64,000 nt of DNA, taken from positions 167,501 through 231,500 of the forward strand of contig CAJNDS010002576.1 in the NCBI GenBank assembly GCA_905221605.1, in the 5' to 3' direction. The stretch comes from Symbiodinium natans (lineage: Eukaryota > Sar > Dinophyceae > Suessiales > Symbiodiniaceae). The stretch's first letter is position 1; the number at the start of each line of letters is the position of its first letter. Below the pieces are notes generated by a model. That model saw only the letters and a program-made list of their open reading frames with translations. It had not been told where the DNA came from and did no database searches. Made by a program: the position numbers and the translations under genes. Of the stretch, positions 1-10,939 are shown in pieces.

Positions 1-80
1 TGAGCGACGCTGTCAGCCAGGGATGCATGCTGGGCAGTAGGATCATCACGCGCCTGAAAGGGCCATGGACCAGGGCCGAT

Positions 81-385
81 GAGGGTTTAGGGTTTAGGGT
101 TTAGGGTTTAGGGTTTAGGGTGTAGGGTGTAGGGTTTAGGGTTGAGGGGTTTAAGGGTTTCGGGGTTTAGAGGTTTAGGGGTTTAGGGTTTACGGCTTAG
201 GGCGTAGGGCTTAGGGCTTGGGCTTAGGGCTTAGGGCTTAGGGCTTAGGGCTTAGGGCTTAGGGCTTAGGGCTTAGGGCTTAGGGGTTAGGGGTTAGGGC
301 TTAGGGCTTAGGGCTTAGGGCTTAGGGCTTAGGGCTTAGGGCTTAGGGCTTAGGGCTTAGGGCTTAGGGCTTAGGGCTTAGGGCT
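81..385 (+). repeat. Telomere-like arrays: TTTAGGG, then AGGGCTT variant
   Basis: The tract starts with clean TTTAGGG heptamers (about 81-120), becomes degenerate, and from about 197 turns into an almost uniform array of the heptamer AGGGCTT that runs to about 385. The single-base variant is nearly homogeneous over about 190 bp. That indicates local expansion of one variant repeat rather than random decay of a TTTAGGG array. Unique sequence follows directly, so this is an interstitial tract, not a chromosome end. Confidence 0.95.
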
Positions 386-1159
386 TGGGGCTTGGGCTGG
401 GCAACAACACGTATGCGACAGAAACTCCCTCACGAATGCGCATCGACACGGCACAAGCGCGCGTTAGAAAGAGAAAGAGCGCAGACGATAACACCAAATC
501 TGAGTCTCCGTATTTGGTCCTGCAAACGGCACAAAAACGACACCTGCAAAAAAAAACAAAAAGTAGAACAAGTCCACGGCGAATGCTGACACCACGTTAG
601 CGTTGCAAAAACAAAGAATGGAAAACTAGCTTCTAAATAACGTTGTTCCAACTACTTACTACTAAGTCTCTACTGTAAGCTTCTTAAGGCCCCTGAACTC
701 CCGAAGCCCCTAAACTCCCCCAAAGTCTCGAGGCTCCTTAACGCCTCTGCATTCCCTTAAAGTCTCTAAGCTCCTTGAGGTCGCTGAGCTCCCTTAGAGC
801 ATCTAAGCTTCTTGAGGCCCCGGTACTGCTACTGCTACTGCTACTGCCACTGCCACTGCCACTGCTACTGCTACTGCTACTGCTGTTCTTGCGGCTGCTA
901 TTCTCGGGTTCCTCGTGCTACTCGGATAAACTCTGAGCGGTTGTGTTGCTGTTGCTGGATTTCTGACATCATTGCCACTACTACTCCCCACTCGGCATGC
1001 TCCCCAGGCCTGAGCCATGAGCCGTGCAGGAACCTCTCCACGGCTGCGACACCGTGCTGGTGGACGTTCCACGTGTCCATGGCAGTCACTACGGAAGATG
1101 CGGTCGTAGTGCGCACCACGTCGCCTCCACAAGGCAAAGGGCGAGAGCGAGGGAGACAG
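386..1159. other. Intergenic; no gene recognised
   Basis: Short overlapping ORFs occur on both strands but none shows a recognisable domain. A stretch at about 685-800 repeats the words ctaaactccc, ccttaaagtctc and gaggctcctt in a degenerate way, like an old decayed tandem repeat. A CTACTG microsatellite lies at 824-883. Confidence 0.5.
824..883. repeat. (CTACTG)n / (CCACTG)n microsatellite
   Basis: About ten hexamer units alternate CTACTG and CCACTG. The unit length is a multiple of three, so ORFs run through it as low-complexity peptides; these need not be coding. Confidence 0.9.
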
Positions 1160-1961
1160 TCAGCGAGAGTGGGAAGCGAGGGGGCGGGAAGACTCCTCCA
1201 AGGTGCTGCATATGACTCGCCAACTTTGGTTAAGCCGTGAAGTTCTAGAGCCCGGACTCCCGATTGAAGCGATTCGTGGACTTCTGTGCCCCTTGGCCTC
1301 GGGTGCTGTGGCGCCGGAGCTTCTTCTCACCGCGAGCATGACCGCCCGGATGCTCTGGCGGCAGGCGCCGGTTCGGTAGGCATGGATTGAGGTGATGCAT
1401 CGGTTCACCGTCGCCAGCTTCACATCCAGCAGCTCCAAGACGGAATCGGCGGCCTGGACCTCAAACATGGTGCTGACCAGCCACACCATGCCGTCCACCG
1501 TGCCCGTGGCACACGCGCGGCAGCGGGCACAGCAGGCGCCGCAGCAGGCCCGTGCCCGGCCCTTTGCCTGAACCTCGGGCTCGTGGAAGCTGCGGTTCTC
1601 TTTGCTCACCAGCAGCGCAGCCGCCACCTCCTCCGGGGAAAGGAAGTCTGCGTCTTTCCGGTCGCGATGGTACCCCCAGACCATGGCAGCCGCAAAGAGG
1701 CCGAGGAAGGTGCTCGGGGCGCGAGGAGCGCCTCACGCCCCCTGACGCCCAAGCATTGGCCTCCTCGTCCCAGAACTTGCACTGGGCAGGCCGACCAGCG
1801 GGTATCCACAAGCCCTCAAATTTCAGCTCCAGAGGCCTTGCCAAGCCTTCTACGGAAAGCTGCTGGCCTGTGATGGTGTGGAACTTCACACTCACAGCGG
1901 GGGACGACAGCAAGCCCGTGTCGTTTAACGAGGTGGACCTGGGATGGCAAAATCGTTTCTA
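1160..1961 (-). pseudogene. GPS-domain membrane protein fragment, polycystin-1/REJ-like
   Basis: On the minus strand a segment at about 1913-1740 reads as a GAIN/GPS-type end with the motif CKFWDEEANAWASGGV, which resembles the GPS consensus (C, x, F-W-D, then W, s, x, G). A one-frame shift further on, at about 1720-1260, a second segment gives a hydrophobic stretch (FLGLFAAAMVW), then YHRDRKDADFLSPEEV and a cysteine-rich patch, then VWLVSTMFEVQAADSVLELL. A GPS motif followed by one TM helix and a basic cytoplasmic start fits polycystin-1/REJ proteins. The usual Cys-rich second half of the GPS is missing between the segments, so this is either a short undetected intron or a frame-broken copy. 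No start, pore domain or further exons are visible. The call rests on motifs only. Confidence 0.4.
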
Positions 1962-2033
1962 GCCTCTGCGCTTTCCTGGATCAAGAGATGCCAAGCATCA
2001 CCGATCCAGGGCTTAGGTTTACACATGTGCTGA

Positions 2034-2143
2034 AATGAGGGTTTAGGGTTTAGGGTCTAGGGTTTAGGGTTTAGGGTTTAGGGTTCAGGGTGTAGGGTTT
2101 AGGGTTTAGGGTTGAGGGTTTAGGGTTTAGGGTTTAGAATGAG
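2034..2143 (+). repeat. Telomere-like insertion flanked by 6-bp direct repeat
   Basis: About 98 bp of TTTAGGG repeats with a few variant units. The sequence AATGAG occurs immediately before the array (2034-2039) and again immediately after it (2138-2143). This is the pattern expected of a target-site duplication. With only 6 bp, chance cannot be excluded for this copy alone, but longer examples exist elsewhere in the window. Confidence 0.6.
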
Positions 2144-4088
2144 AACCGCAGCTGAGGAACATATTGCTCGAGAGGCCTACCGTCAGGACGACAGGCGCGC
2201 TGTCTGCTTGCGCCACCTGCCGCGCGAGCTGCGCGGCCTGCGCCACGACCTCTGGGCAGGTTCTACGCTTCCCCCTTACACCCCCTGTACCCCCTTTGTA
2301 CCTCACCCCTTCTGTGCAACGTAGCCCTGCAAGCTTGAACCCTACACCCTAAACCCGAAACCCTAAACCCTAAACCCTAAACCCTAAACGCATAGACATC
2401 CCTGTGCCTCCGGCGGCAACACCAGGCTCAGGCCCTTGGCATCCTGGGCTGGCCCCCAAGAAATGTCTGAAACCCCTAAACCCCAAAAGGGACAACCTGC
2501 AGATGATCCTCTTAAACCCACAAAAAGACCCTAAACCCTAAACCCCAAACCCCTAAACCCCTAAACCCCTAAACCCTAAACCCTAAACGCCTGAACCCCT
2601 AAAACCCCTAAACCCCTCAACCCCTAAAACCCCTAAACCCCTAAACCCTAAACCCTAAACCCTAAACCCTAAACCCTAAACCCTAAACCCTAAACCAAAC
2701 ACAAGAGGGGGTCGGGGGGGGGGGATTCCAAAGGCCCGAGCATCCAGAGCGAGGTCGCCTTGCTGGGCTGGGGCCAAGGCCCATCCCTGGACCGAGACAT
2801 CCTCGGATTCCCACGTGGCGTTGCCCAGCACGCCTGCCAGGCACCAGGGTTTAGGGTTTAGGGTATAGGGTTTAGGGTTTAGGGTTTAGGGTTTAGGGTT
2901 TAGGGTTTAGGGTTTAGGGTTTAGGGTTTAGGGTTTAGGGTCTTGCGCCATCATCCCCCCAAAAAAAACAAGGCCCTAAACCCACCGGGGCCCCCGGGGC
3001 GACAAACGTGCGCCTGTCGCGTTGGCACCCAAGTCGGCATCGCTCCAGCTCATGGCGCCGATCACCTGCGCGAAGTCATGTGTTTTTAGGGTTTCGGGTT
3101 TAGGGTTTAGGGTTTAGGGTTCAGGGTTTAGGGCTTTTCTTGTATCCCTATATACACTCACCAATATTTAAAAAGGAACCTTATATACACTCACCAAGAA
3201 CAGTAAAATAAACCCTGCTTCATGTAGAGGCCTATTGGGTTACGAGCAAGATCATAAAAATCGTTCATCCCAAGCCCTGAACCCTACACCCTAAACCCTA
3301 AACTTTGCTATGTTTAAACTTTGCTATGTCTAGGATTTAGGGTTTAGGGTTTAGGGTTTAGGGTTTAGGGCTTAGGGTTTAGGGTTTAGGGTTTAGGGTT
3401 TTAGGGTTTAGGGTTTTAGGGTTTTAGGGTTTTAGGGTTTTAGGGTTTTAGGGTTTTAGGGGTTTAGGGGTTTAGGGGTTTAGGGTTTTAGGGTTGAGGG
3501 TTTAGGGTGTAGGGTTTTTTGGGTTTTCAGGGTTTAGGGTTTAGGGTTTCGGCCCTAAACCTCAAACCCGAAACCCTAAACCCTCAACAGAACAAGCATA
3601 AGCAGTCATAATGATCCTCATACTAATTATGCAGGGGACTCTTGGAGTCAAGGATCAATAGGGTTTAGGGTTTAGGGTTTAGGGTTTAGGGCTTAGGGTT
3701 TACGGTTTAGGGTTCAAGGTTTAGGGGTTAGGGGTTAGGGTTTAGGCTTTAGGCTTAGGCAGGGGCCTTCATTTGCTAGGGTTTAGGGCTCTAGTGTGTG
3801 GGGTGCAGGGTGGCTTGCACGTGTGCTGCAGTGCTATGAGCATAAAGGACTGAAAGAGAGATAATCTAGGCTTTGCACTATGTCCGCAAGTGTTCTATTT
3901 AAGCCCGACAAGGTGCCACAGTGCTCAACGCACCCTTATCGCATGCGCGCACTTCTCTAGGGTCTCGGTCCCATTTTGGGGTAAATCCTAAACCCTAAAC
4001 CCTACACCACACGCTCCACGTTGACATGTTAGTAGGAACCAACTTCCGCCCTCGATCTTTATGAAACTCGAGCTTGACAAGGTGCATC
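2144..4088. repeat. Cluster of telomere-like arrays in both orientations
   Basis: Arrays of CCCTAAA (about 2346-2390), CCCCTAAA/CCCTAAA (2529-2697), TTTAGGG (2847-2942, 3088-3134, 3337-3405), the octamer TTTTAGGG (about 3405-3495) and TTTAGGG (3660-3760) alternate with 50-300 bp unique segments. Orientation changes repeatedly. Small direct duplications lie between them: TATATACACTCACCAA twice at about 3150-3200, and ACTTTGCTATGT twice at about 3302-3330. No gene is supported here. Confidence 0.9.
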
Positions 4089-4225
4089 GGGGTTTCCGAG
4101 AATAAGGGAACCCATTTCTTGGGGTTCCTTTCAATGGATTATATATATGTGTATATATATATATATGTAAATATATACAGTATTTTGGGGTAGTATGAGG
4201 GGCACCCTGTGTGTTCGGAAACCCT
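4089..4225 (+). mobile_element. Short inverted-repeat element, GGTTTCCGA family
   Basis: The segment begins GGGGTTTCCGAGAATAAGGG and ends TTCGGAAACCCTG, an inverted terminal repeat of roughly 12 bp. The middle holds an AT microsatellite (about 4140-4180). Related ends occur at 24561-24651 (minus), 58785-58889 and 61556-61657. It has no coding capacity, so it is MITE-like. Confidence 0.55.
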
Positions 4226-4358
4226 GACGTTGGTGTGATCCTTTCCTTGCTCCAAACATGGGCTCCCTAAACCCTAAACCCTAAACCCTAAACCCTAATA
4301 CCTCCACCTGTTGGGTAGAGTGACTCCACAATGCTCTGACCTCTTTGGCCGCAGTTGG

Positions 4359-4490
4359 TACTTGGAGGTTCAGGGTACCTATAACCCCAACCATAACTGT
4401 ACTGACAAGCCCCCTCCGTCCCCTAAGTAGGTTATGAGTAGATGTATAGACTCATAATTGTGGGTATAAGTTCCCATGAAGCTCCAAGTA
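4359..4490. mobile_element. MITE with TACTTGGAGGTTC terminal inverted repeat
   Basis: It starts TACTTGGAGGTTCAGGG and ends with the inverted match (CATGAAGCTCCAAGTA). The subterminal parts (TATAACC / GGGTATAAG) are also inverted relative to each other, so the whole 132 bp can fold back. If TA is taken as the target duplication, the element proper is CTTGGAGG...CTCCAAG, which would suit a Tc1/mariner-type non-autonomous element. Other copies are at 18560-18621 (truncated), 54044-54198 and 57796-57943. Confidence 0.8.
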
Positions 4491-5580
4491 CAGCTTTCGA
4501 AGCGCTGTGACTCACCGACTGTAAAGCGTCTAGCATGCCCTGCTCACACAGCCACTGCTACAACTACGACCCTTTGGCCCTCTCTGGGAAGCAGGGTAGC
4601 CCATGTACGATATCTACGCATACGCACTTCCTCAGACCCATGCAGCTCCCACATATGTCTCGGTTTTGGATTTAGGGCCGTGCACTCAAATCACCCTAAA
4701 CCCTAAACCCTAAACCCTAAACCCTAAACCCTAGGCGGGACGATGGGCCTCCCAGGACTCCTGATTGAGCCGAGTCACTTCCACCACACTTTGCTCCGCC
4801 TGCGCGAGAGCCTCCAAAGCATCCTGAGGGCTGGCTCCAAGGGTTTAGGGTTTAGGGTTTAGGGTTTAGGGTTTAGGGTTTAGGGTTTAGGGTTTAGGAC
4901 TTAGGGTTTAGGGTTTAGGGTTTAGGGTTTAGGGTTTAGGGTTTAGGGTTTAGGGTTTAGGGTTTAGGGTTTAGGTTTAGGGCCCCCCCAAAAACAACCC
5001 AACGCGCGCCTCATGCCAGAGCCTGTCACACTCAAAACAAAACTCAGAGGCCAAGCAAAAGTCGGTGTCCATCGATCTTAGAATAAGGGCATCGGCTATG
5101 TGGCTTCCCGCACGGCTGCTTGCCGCGCAAACAGACAGCAACCCCCCTATCGTTCAGCAGCTACGGGTACAAGTCGCCCTGTTTCACAAGGATCCGCTTC
5201 CAAAGGCTACCGACGGAAGGAGGGCCCTTGGGAACATGTTGGCGACTGTTTGCGGATGATTCCCCCGTGTTGGCTTGTTCTTGCCGTGACTCTAAAAACA
5301 CTACAGCGAGCTTGCCCGGCAACCGAGGAGTGAAACCCTAAGCCCTAAACCCTAAACCCTAAACCCTAAACCCGGCCTGAGCTAGTGGAAGTCGTTGCGC
5401 CAGATGTAGTGGACGTGACAGTCTGTGTCCTGCAGGGCCGTGACTTGCAACAGCTCCGGGTTGCTCAAAGACTCCGGGGTTGCTCTTGGTGAGGGTTTAG
5501 GGTTTGGGGTTTAGGGTTTAGGGTTTAGGGTTTAGGGTTTAGGGTTTAGGGTTTAGGGTTTAGGGTTTAGGGTTTTGGGC
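4491..5580. repeat. Telomere-like arrays with unique spacers
   Basis: CCCTAAA repeats at about 4694-4733, a long TTTAGGG array at 4840-4981, CCCTAAA at 5332-5372 and TTTAGGG at 5492-5580. The unique DNA between them (for example 4990-5330) has only short ORFs with no recognisable domain. The last array overlaps the 3' end of the kelch gene on the other strand. Confidence 0.85.
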
Positions 5581-6895
5581 TTAGGGCTTTTGAGGTGTCC
5601 AGCTCGACAATGTTGGCGTCACACTGGATGTATCCGTCGTGGCACTGGCAGTGACGGAAGACGAGCAGCTTGTCGTCGACGAAGTGCTGAAGGACTTTGT
5701 CGTGCTGCTGCTCCTCGATGTAGTACTACTGGATGTTGTTTCAGAGAGAGAGCTGCTTGTGGATGTTCCGCTGCTGCTGCGGCTGCTGCTACTGCTGCTG
5801 CTGCTGCTGCTGCTGCTCCACGTGGTAGTGCTACTGGAAGTTGTTCTAGACATGGAGCTGCTTGTAGATGTCCTGCTGCTGCTCCTCGAGGTAGTACTAC
5901 GAGAACTTGTTTCAGATGTGGAGGTGCTGGTGGGGCTGCTGCTCCTCGTGGTAGAGCTGCTGGAGGTTGTTTCAGATATTGAGCTGCTGGTGGAGGTTCT
6001 GCTACTGCTCCACGAGGTGGTACTACTGGAAGTTGTTTCGGACGTGGAGCTGCCTGTGACGCTTGTGGATGACACGGTGGAGGAGCTGCTTGTCCATGTA
6101 CTGCTGCTGGAGGTTATCGAACTCATTGTCGAGATACTGGAAGTAGTGGTGACCGAGGTATGGGTACCACTGAACTTCCACAATATGTTCTCGAAGCTTG
6201 AGCCAACCCATCCTCCGTACATGTACATCTCCTCAGCAGCGGGGTTAAAAACCATGCTGTGCGCATCGCGAGAACCTGGCCCCGAAACAGTATACTCATA
6301 AACACTGTCGGTCGTGCTCGAGTAGGAGAACATCGAGTCCATCTCGCCGCCAGAATTATACCCGCCATATGCCACAAGCGATCCAGTTGTTGCATCCCAG
6401 ATGCCGGGGACGCTCATTCGTGCAGTAAAGCTGCCCGACGGCGCCAGCTGAACCCATCCTGAGCCGTCAGAGTAGCTCCACAAGTCATTGAGGTAAGCTG
6501 TTCCATATCCACAGCACATCAGCATCACTTGCGAGCTCGAATCCCACACAGCCAAGTGCTCCTTCCGTGCTGCCGGCACGGTGCCTAACGCAGGAGCACT
6601 CCATGAGTCCAAACCCGGATCGTACTCCAACAAGTCACCAAACTTCGTTTTCGAAGCATCATCTGCCTCCCCGCCGTATACAATCATCTGATCCGACTGT
6701 GTGTCCCAAACGGCCGAATGGAGTGCGCGAGGACTTGTGTAAGAAGTGAGCTGAGTCCAGGCGTCTGTAGCCAGGTCATAGGAAAACAAGTCGCTGTAGA
6801 GTTCGTCGGCATTCGAGCTGTGATAGCCGCGGAACCCCCCACCGAAAATGTACATCTTCCTCTGCGGCGTCCGCAAGACTGCCTTGGTAACCCAG
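5581..6895 (-). CDS. Kelch-repeat protein with Ser/Thr-rich C-terminal stalk (3' exon)
   Basis: One long minus-strand exon. Its first 230 or so residues hold about five kelch-type blades, seen as repeated hydrophobic-GG strands (KMYIFGGG, QMIVYGGE, SLVAYGGY, EMYMYGGW) each followed by a conserved W and an aromatic-D/S motif (LFSYDLATDAW, LLEYDPGLDSW, LWSYSDGSGW). This predicts a beta-propeller for protein or glycan binding. The last 170 or so residues are almost only Ser and Thr, a mucin-like, probably O-glycosylated, stalk encoded by imperfect trinucleotide-rich DNA. There is no ATG at the 5' end: the frame stays open to a good acceptor (ACCAG, 6896-6900), so upstream exons are missing or lie beyond the array at 7026-7151. 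The stop codon TAA is supplied by a telomere-type CCCTAAG unit. Cellular location is not shown by the sequence. Confidence 0.8.
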
Positions 6896-7200
6896 CTGGT
6901 TATTTTGTAAGGGAACCCATATCCAAAAAAAGGGTAAAGGGTACCAGTGGGCTCCCAAGACTGTTATAATCCCCCCCCTAGTTAAGGTATATGAACCCAT
7001 AACCAAGCAACCTAAAGAAAGGGTCTAGGGTTTAGGTTTAGGGTTTAGGGTTTAGGGTTTAGGGTTTAGGGTTTAGGGTTTAGGGTTTAGGGTTTAGGGT
7101 TTAGGGTTTAGGGTTTAGGGTTTAGGGTTTAGGGTTTAGGGTTTAGGGTTTCAAAAAAAGGTACAGGGTACCACTGGGCTGCCAAGCCGCAGTGAGCATG
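6896..7200 (-). other. Probable kelch intron: array flanked by a direct repeat
   Basis: The segment upstream of the kelch exon contains an uninterrupted TTTAGGG array (about 7026-7151). A 36-bp-scale motif, aaaaagggtaaagggtacca followed by tgggctcccaag, lies at about 6926-6960 and recurs imperfectly at about 7155-7188 on the other side of the array. The paired motif suggests that the array interrupted, or was inserted beside, an intronic repeat. Related words (agggtaccactg) also occur near 12726. Confidence 0.5.
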
Positions 7201-8130
7201 TGTCGACCAGCAGGTGCGGTTCCGGTCGGCGACTTCAATGTCCACGTGTTCAAGCTCACGCTGTAGAAGTTCACGTCGTTCCTGGGTTTCGGGTTTAGGG
7301 TTTAGGGGTTAGGGTTTAGGGTTTAGGGTTTTGGGTTTTGGGTTTTGGGTTTTGGGTTTTGGGTTTAGGGTTTAGGGTTTAGGGTTTAGGGTTTAGGTTT
7401 TGGGGTTCAGGGTTCAGGGTTCAGGGTTCAGGGTTTAGGGTTCAGGGTTTAGGGTCAGGGTTTGTGCTGATTAAGGAGCCTCAATTTGCATCATCATAGT
7501 ATTCAATCATGCCGTTTTTTCCATTGCTATGGTAGCTTAATATAGGGTCCTGAACAGCAACCCAGTATCTGGTAGACCCAAGTCCCCTGCTCCTCTCCAC
7601 CAAACAAGACACTGCGTCCCACACCATTGCGTGGCGGCCTTCTAAGGGTAGTGACATGTAGGGTTCAGCGCTTAGGGTTTAGGGTTTAGGGTTTAGGCCC
7701 TGATGCATGGGCCCTGAATTCGTACAGGGTACAGAAGGGGGAAAAAGGGGGTACCCGTTTTAAGATCCCATGCCCGAAGCCCTAAACCATAAACCCCAAA
7801 CCACAAACCCTCAAACCCTAAACCCTAAACCCCAAACCATAAACCCTAAACCCTACACCCTAAACCCTAAACCCTAAACCCTAAACCCTAAACCCTAAAC
7901 CCTAAACCCTCAACCCTCAACCCTCAACCCTACCCTTCGAAGCCTCGGCCGGTGGGTCCGCTTGGAGGCGAGAGCTGGGTCCACGTGTTGCCCGCCACAG
8001 CTGCAATGAGATCCAGAAACCTGGGCTGCCGTTAATGTGGAGGGTTTAGGGTTTAGGGTTTAGGGTTTAGGGTTTAGGGTTTAGGGTTTGGGGTTTGGGG
8101 TTTGGGGTTTAGGGTTTAGGGTTTAGGGTG
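7201..8130. repeat. Telomere-like arrays incl. TTTTGGG and GGTTCAG variants
   Basis: Plus-orientation arrays at about 7288-7448 contain short runs of TTTTGGG and GGTTCAG units; minus-orientation CCCTAAA lies at 7785-7935; plus again at 8041-8130. Unique spacers (for example 7450-7670) show no coding signal I can support. Confidence 0.85.
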
Positions 8131-8694
8131 TTGGGGAGGAAGGAGCGCAGACGAAGTTTCCGAAAAAAGCTAGACTGTCTGCTGTCTGCTGTATGCCCAG
8201 ATTCTCGAAACGTGGCTGAACTTTAGCCCAGCAACAGGATGGTACTGCTGCATGTAAACACAGGCGCCATGGCTAGCACTTCGCCCCAGCTCTACTACTG
8301 ACTCACGTGCTGTGTGGCGTGCGCTGTGCGAAAGCAAGCCCTGTGTCTCCTGTAGGGTCACTTTCTGAACGCGCCCTAAACAAGCCAAGCATGCTAACTG
8401 CAACTGGCAGGATACAAACGCCCAGGCGGTTCGTTCACAACTCCAATGTCTCCAGTGGGTACAAACCAAGAGAACCCAGGCTTTCTACCGACGGGGCACC
8501 AACAAAAGCAACAGAGCCACAGCCATGCAGGCCCACTCGCGCTTTTTGAAGGGCGGAGTTCCGCGGCCCCACCCTTTCCTCGGAAACTTAAATGGCTCCA
8601 TGGCCCTTCGGGCCTGTAGCAACATCCTCCAACTGACTAAGCTTTCTTGGGGGGGGAACGGTAGGGCCATCAACTCTTCACCCAACGTAGGGTT
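8131..8694. other. Unique spacer; no gene recognised
   Basis: Overlapping ORFs of under 100 codons on both strands lack domains, signal peptides or repeats. I see no promoter or RNA signal. Confidence 0.4.
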
Positions 8695-9500
8695 CAGGGT
8701 TTAAGTCTAAGTGCTCTGCTGCCCGAACCACTCCGGCCCAACCTTGAAACCTAAATAACCTGAAACCTTAAACCTCGGGTCGTAGGTGTGGTACACGTTG
8801 GAGGGACCAACCCCGAAAATCCCTCCGACATGCCACATGGATGGGCCTCCCAAGTTTGGTGCTTTGATTTCAGGGCACACGTTGGATCTAGGGTTTAGGG
8901 TTTAGGGTTTAGGGTTTAGGCTTTAGGCTTTAAGGTTTAGGGTTTAGGGTTCAGGGTTTAGGGTCTAGGGTTCAGGGCCCTAGGCGCCTTAGGGCTCTTT
9001 AGGGGCTCAATCGGGCATGGAGCTTGGGCCTTCAGGATTGAATCAGTGCCAAAGTATCACTTTCCATTGCTTCTGGGATTTAGGGGTTTCAGGGTCTAGG
9101 GTTCAGGGTTTAGGGTTTAGGGTTTAGGGTTTAGGCTTTAGGGTTTAGGGTTTAGGGTTTAGGGTTTAGGCTTTAGGGTTTAGGGTTTAGGGCGCGATCA
9201 CCCGCCGCCCGGTAGGGCCGGGCAGGGCGTGCAGGCGGCCGGGCGAGCAGATGGGTGCCAGGCCTTGCGGCCGTAGTACCTGCACCCCCAGAATGCGGGG
9301 GAGCCGGGAGCCCCTCTTAGGGTTTAGGGTTTAGGGTTTAGGGTTCAGGGTTTAGGGTTTAGGGTTTAGGGTTTAGGGTTTAGGGTTTAGGGTTTAGGGT
9401 TTAGGGTTTAGGGTTTAGGGTTTAGGGTTTATTGTTTAGGGTTTAGGGTTTAGGGTTTAGGGTTTAGGGTTTAGGGTTTAGGGTTTAGGGAAGGCCTTAA
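8695..9500 (+). repeat. Telomere-like arrays, plus orientation
   Basis: TTTAGGG arrays at about 8890-8965, 9083-9192 and 9319-9490, the last being about 170 bp and nearly pure. GGCTTTA variant units occur at 8916-8930 and near 9130 and 9170. The spacer at 9193-9318 is GC-rich but has no supported gene. Confidence 0.9.
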
Positions 9501-9520
9501 CACCCCCAAACCCCATGATC

Positions 9521-10084
9521 CTAAACACGAATGGCCCGATGACGGCCAGTTCTCCGAAAGAAAAGCTTCCCAAAATCACGTGCCGTGCCCAGGCACTCTT
9601 GGAGCCAAGCGGATTCGCAGGGATAGGCAGCCACGGAGGAGGTGTTGCAGGTTGCAAGCTGCGGGAACGGCATCTCGAGATGGGAGGTGTCGACCGGCAA
9701 GTCTTCGCAGCGAGTGGAGTTGGAGCTGGAGGACAAAGACTCGACGAAGCACTGCGCCCGGGTCTCCGCAATGAAGGCCCGTGCTTGCCAATCATGAGCC
9801 CTCCTCAGCAGCTCCTCCGACACCCCTAACTCTGACATCCTCCTTTCCAAGCTCAAGCGGCATTTCTCCAGCTCGAGGGAGGCGCCGATCAGCTTCGCGC
9901 GGAACGCGCAAAACGCCGACTCGAGCTCGCGCTGGAGGCCGTCGCAGCCGGGCCTGCGCCTCGCGGCCGCCGCGCGCGCCGCGCGCCTCCACGCCTCCTT
10001 CCCTCCCTCGCCCGTCTCGTCCAGCAAGGTGTGGCCACAGAGCCACTTGGGTTTGGCCCAGGGTCGCCTCCAGGGCTTCCGCAC
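9521..10084 (-). CDS. Unrecognised protein exon with predicted coiled coil
   Basis: A GC-rich minus-strand ORF with a long Ala/Arg/Leu/Glu-rich segment (for example LQRELESAFCAFRAKL, LELEKCRLSLERRMSEL, SEELLRRAHDWQARAF) that has heptad-like spacing and should form an extended coiled coil, followed by a Ser/Asn/Thr-rich linker. GC content and amino-acid bias differ sharply from the flanking array DNA, which supports real coding. It lacks a convincing ATG. Two frames compete upstream of about 10030, so a further exon or frame change is likely. The 3' end runs into a TTTAGGG array at 9490. No domain beyond the coiled coil was recognised. Confidence 0.4.
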   Translation of the reverse strand: MRKPWRRPWAKPKWLCGHTLLDETGEGGKEAWRRAARAAAARRRPGCDGLQRELESAFCAFRAKLIGASLELEKCRLSLERRMSELGVSEELLRRAHDWQARAFIAETRAQCFVESLSSSSNSTRCEDLPVDTSHLEMPFPQLATCNTSSVAAYPCESAWLQECLGTARDFGKLFFRRTGRHRAIRV

Positions 10085-10377
10085 GCAGCCCCAGTGGCGC
10101 GATCGGTGGTGCGAAGGGCGGCCGGGCTCCTGGGATGGTTGGGGGGGGGGGGGGGGGGCGTGAGTCTTCGTATATCTTCGCAGATTCTGCGCCCCGCAAC
10201 TTTCTGGTCTACTGTGTTTGTGGTGTACTATTTACAAGGCACGGTGTCTTGTGGTGCCGTTCTCATGCCCCAAACCCCTGGCTCCTGGGATGGCGGGGGT
10301 GTCGTCGCCTGCGCCCTGCAGGCGTCGTGGCGCGCCTCGGCCTGGCGCATGGCGGCTTCCGAGCCTGAGGGGGTTCC
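10085..10377. other. Spacer with poly-G tract
   Basis: A run of 18 or so G lies at about 10140-10158. Both strands have ORFs here but no domain. The tract may be a sequencing or replication problem site and could form a G-quadruplex. Confidence 0.4.
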
Positions 10378-10500
10378 AGGGTTTGGGGTTTGGGGTTTAG
10401 GGGGTTAGGGGTTTAGGGGTTTAGGGGTTTAGGGGTTTAGGGGTTTAGGGGTTTAGGGGTTTAGGGGTTTTAGGGTTTAGGGTTTTGGGTTTTGGGATTG
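10378..10500 (+). repeat. TTTAGGGG octamer array
   Basis: Repeats are 8 bp (TTTAGGGG), not 7 bp, through most of the tract, and grade into TTTTGGG at the end. It is a distinct, locally homogeneous telomere-like variant. Confidence 0.9.
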
Positions 10501-10939
10501 GGATCGTGACGAGCAGCAACTGCGTAGGACACTTTTTGGCGTTAAAGGATGAGCTCAAGACTAAACGGTTGCGGAGTACACACAAAGTCAAGGGGGCAAC
10601 ATAAGGAGATGTGACCTCGGCTACTCTGTACAGGGAGTAAAACAAGCAGATTTTCACAGGGGTTTAAGGTTTAGGGGTACAAGGAGTTGAGGGCTTCAGA
10701 ATATTAGGGGTTTACGGCATTCGGGTGCCGGGTTTAGGATTCAGGTTTGTGGGGTGCGGGGTTTGGGGCCCAAAAATGCTTCGAAGGGCTTAGAGTTTTA
10801 GATTTAGGGTTTAGGGGTTTCGGGTCTATTGCAGTTTCTTTGGCGGCCGAAGTTACATAGAGACGGATCTGGATCGAAAGGGATGACAGTGGCAATTATT
10901 TCGGCTCCTGAATTAAGATCCCTGAGACCAGTATGCGTC

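Noticed and set aside
9781-10368. Arg/Pro/Ser-rich plus-strand ORF opposite the coiled-coil exon
   Set aside because: Composition is typical of the antisense of a GC-rich coding strand; the minus strand has heptad-like helical sequence.
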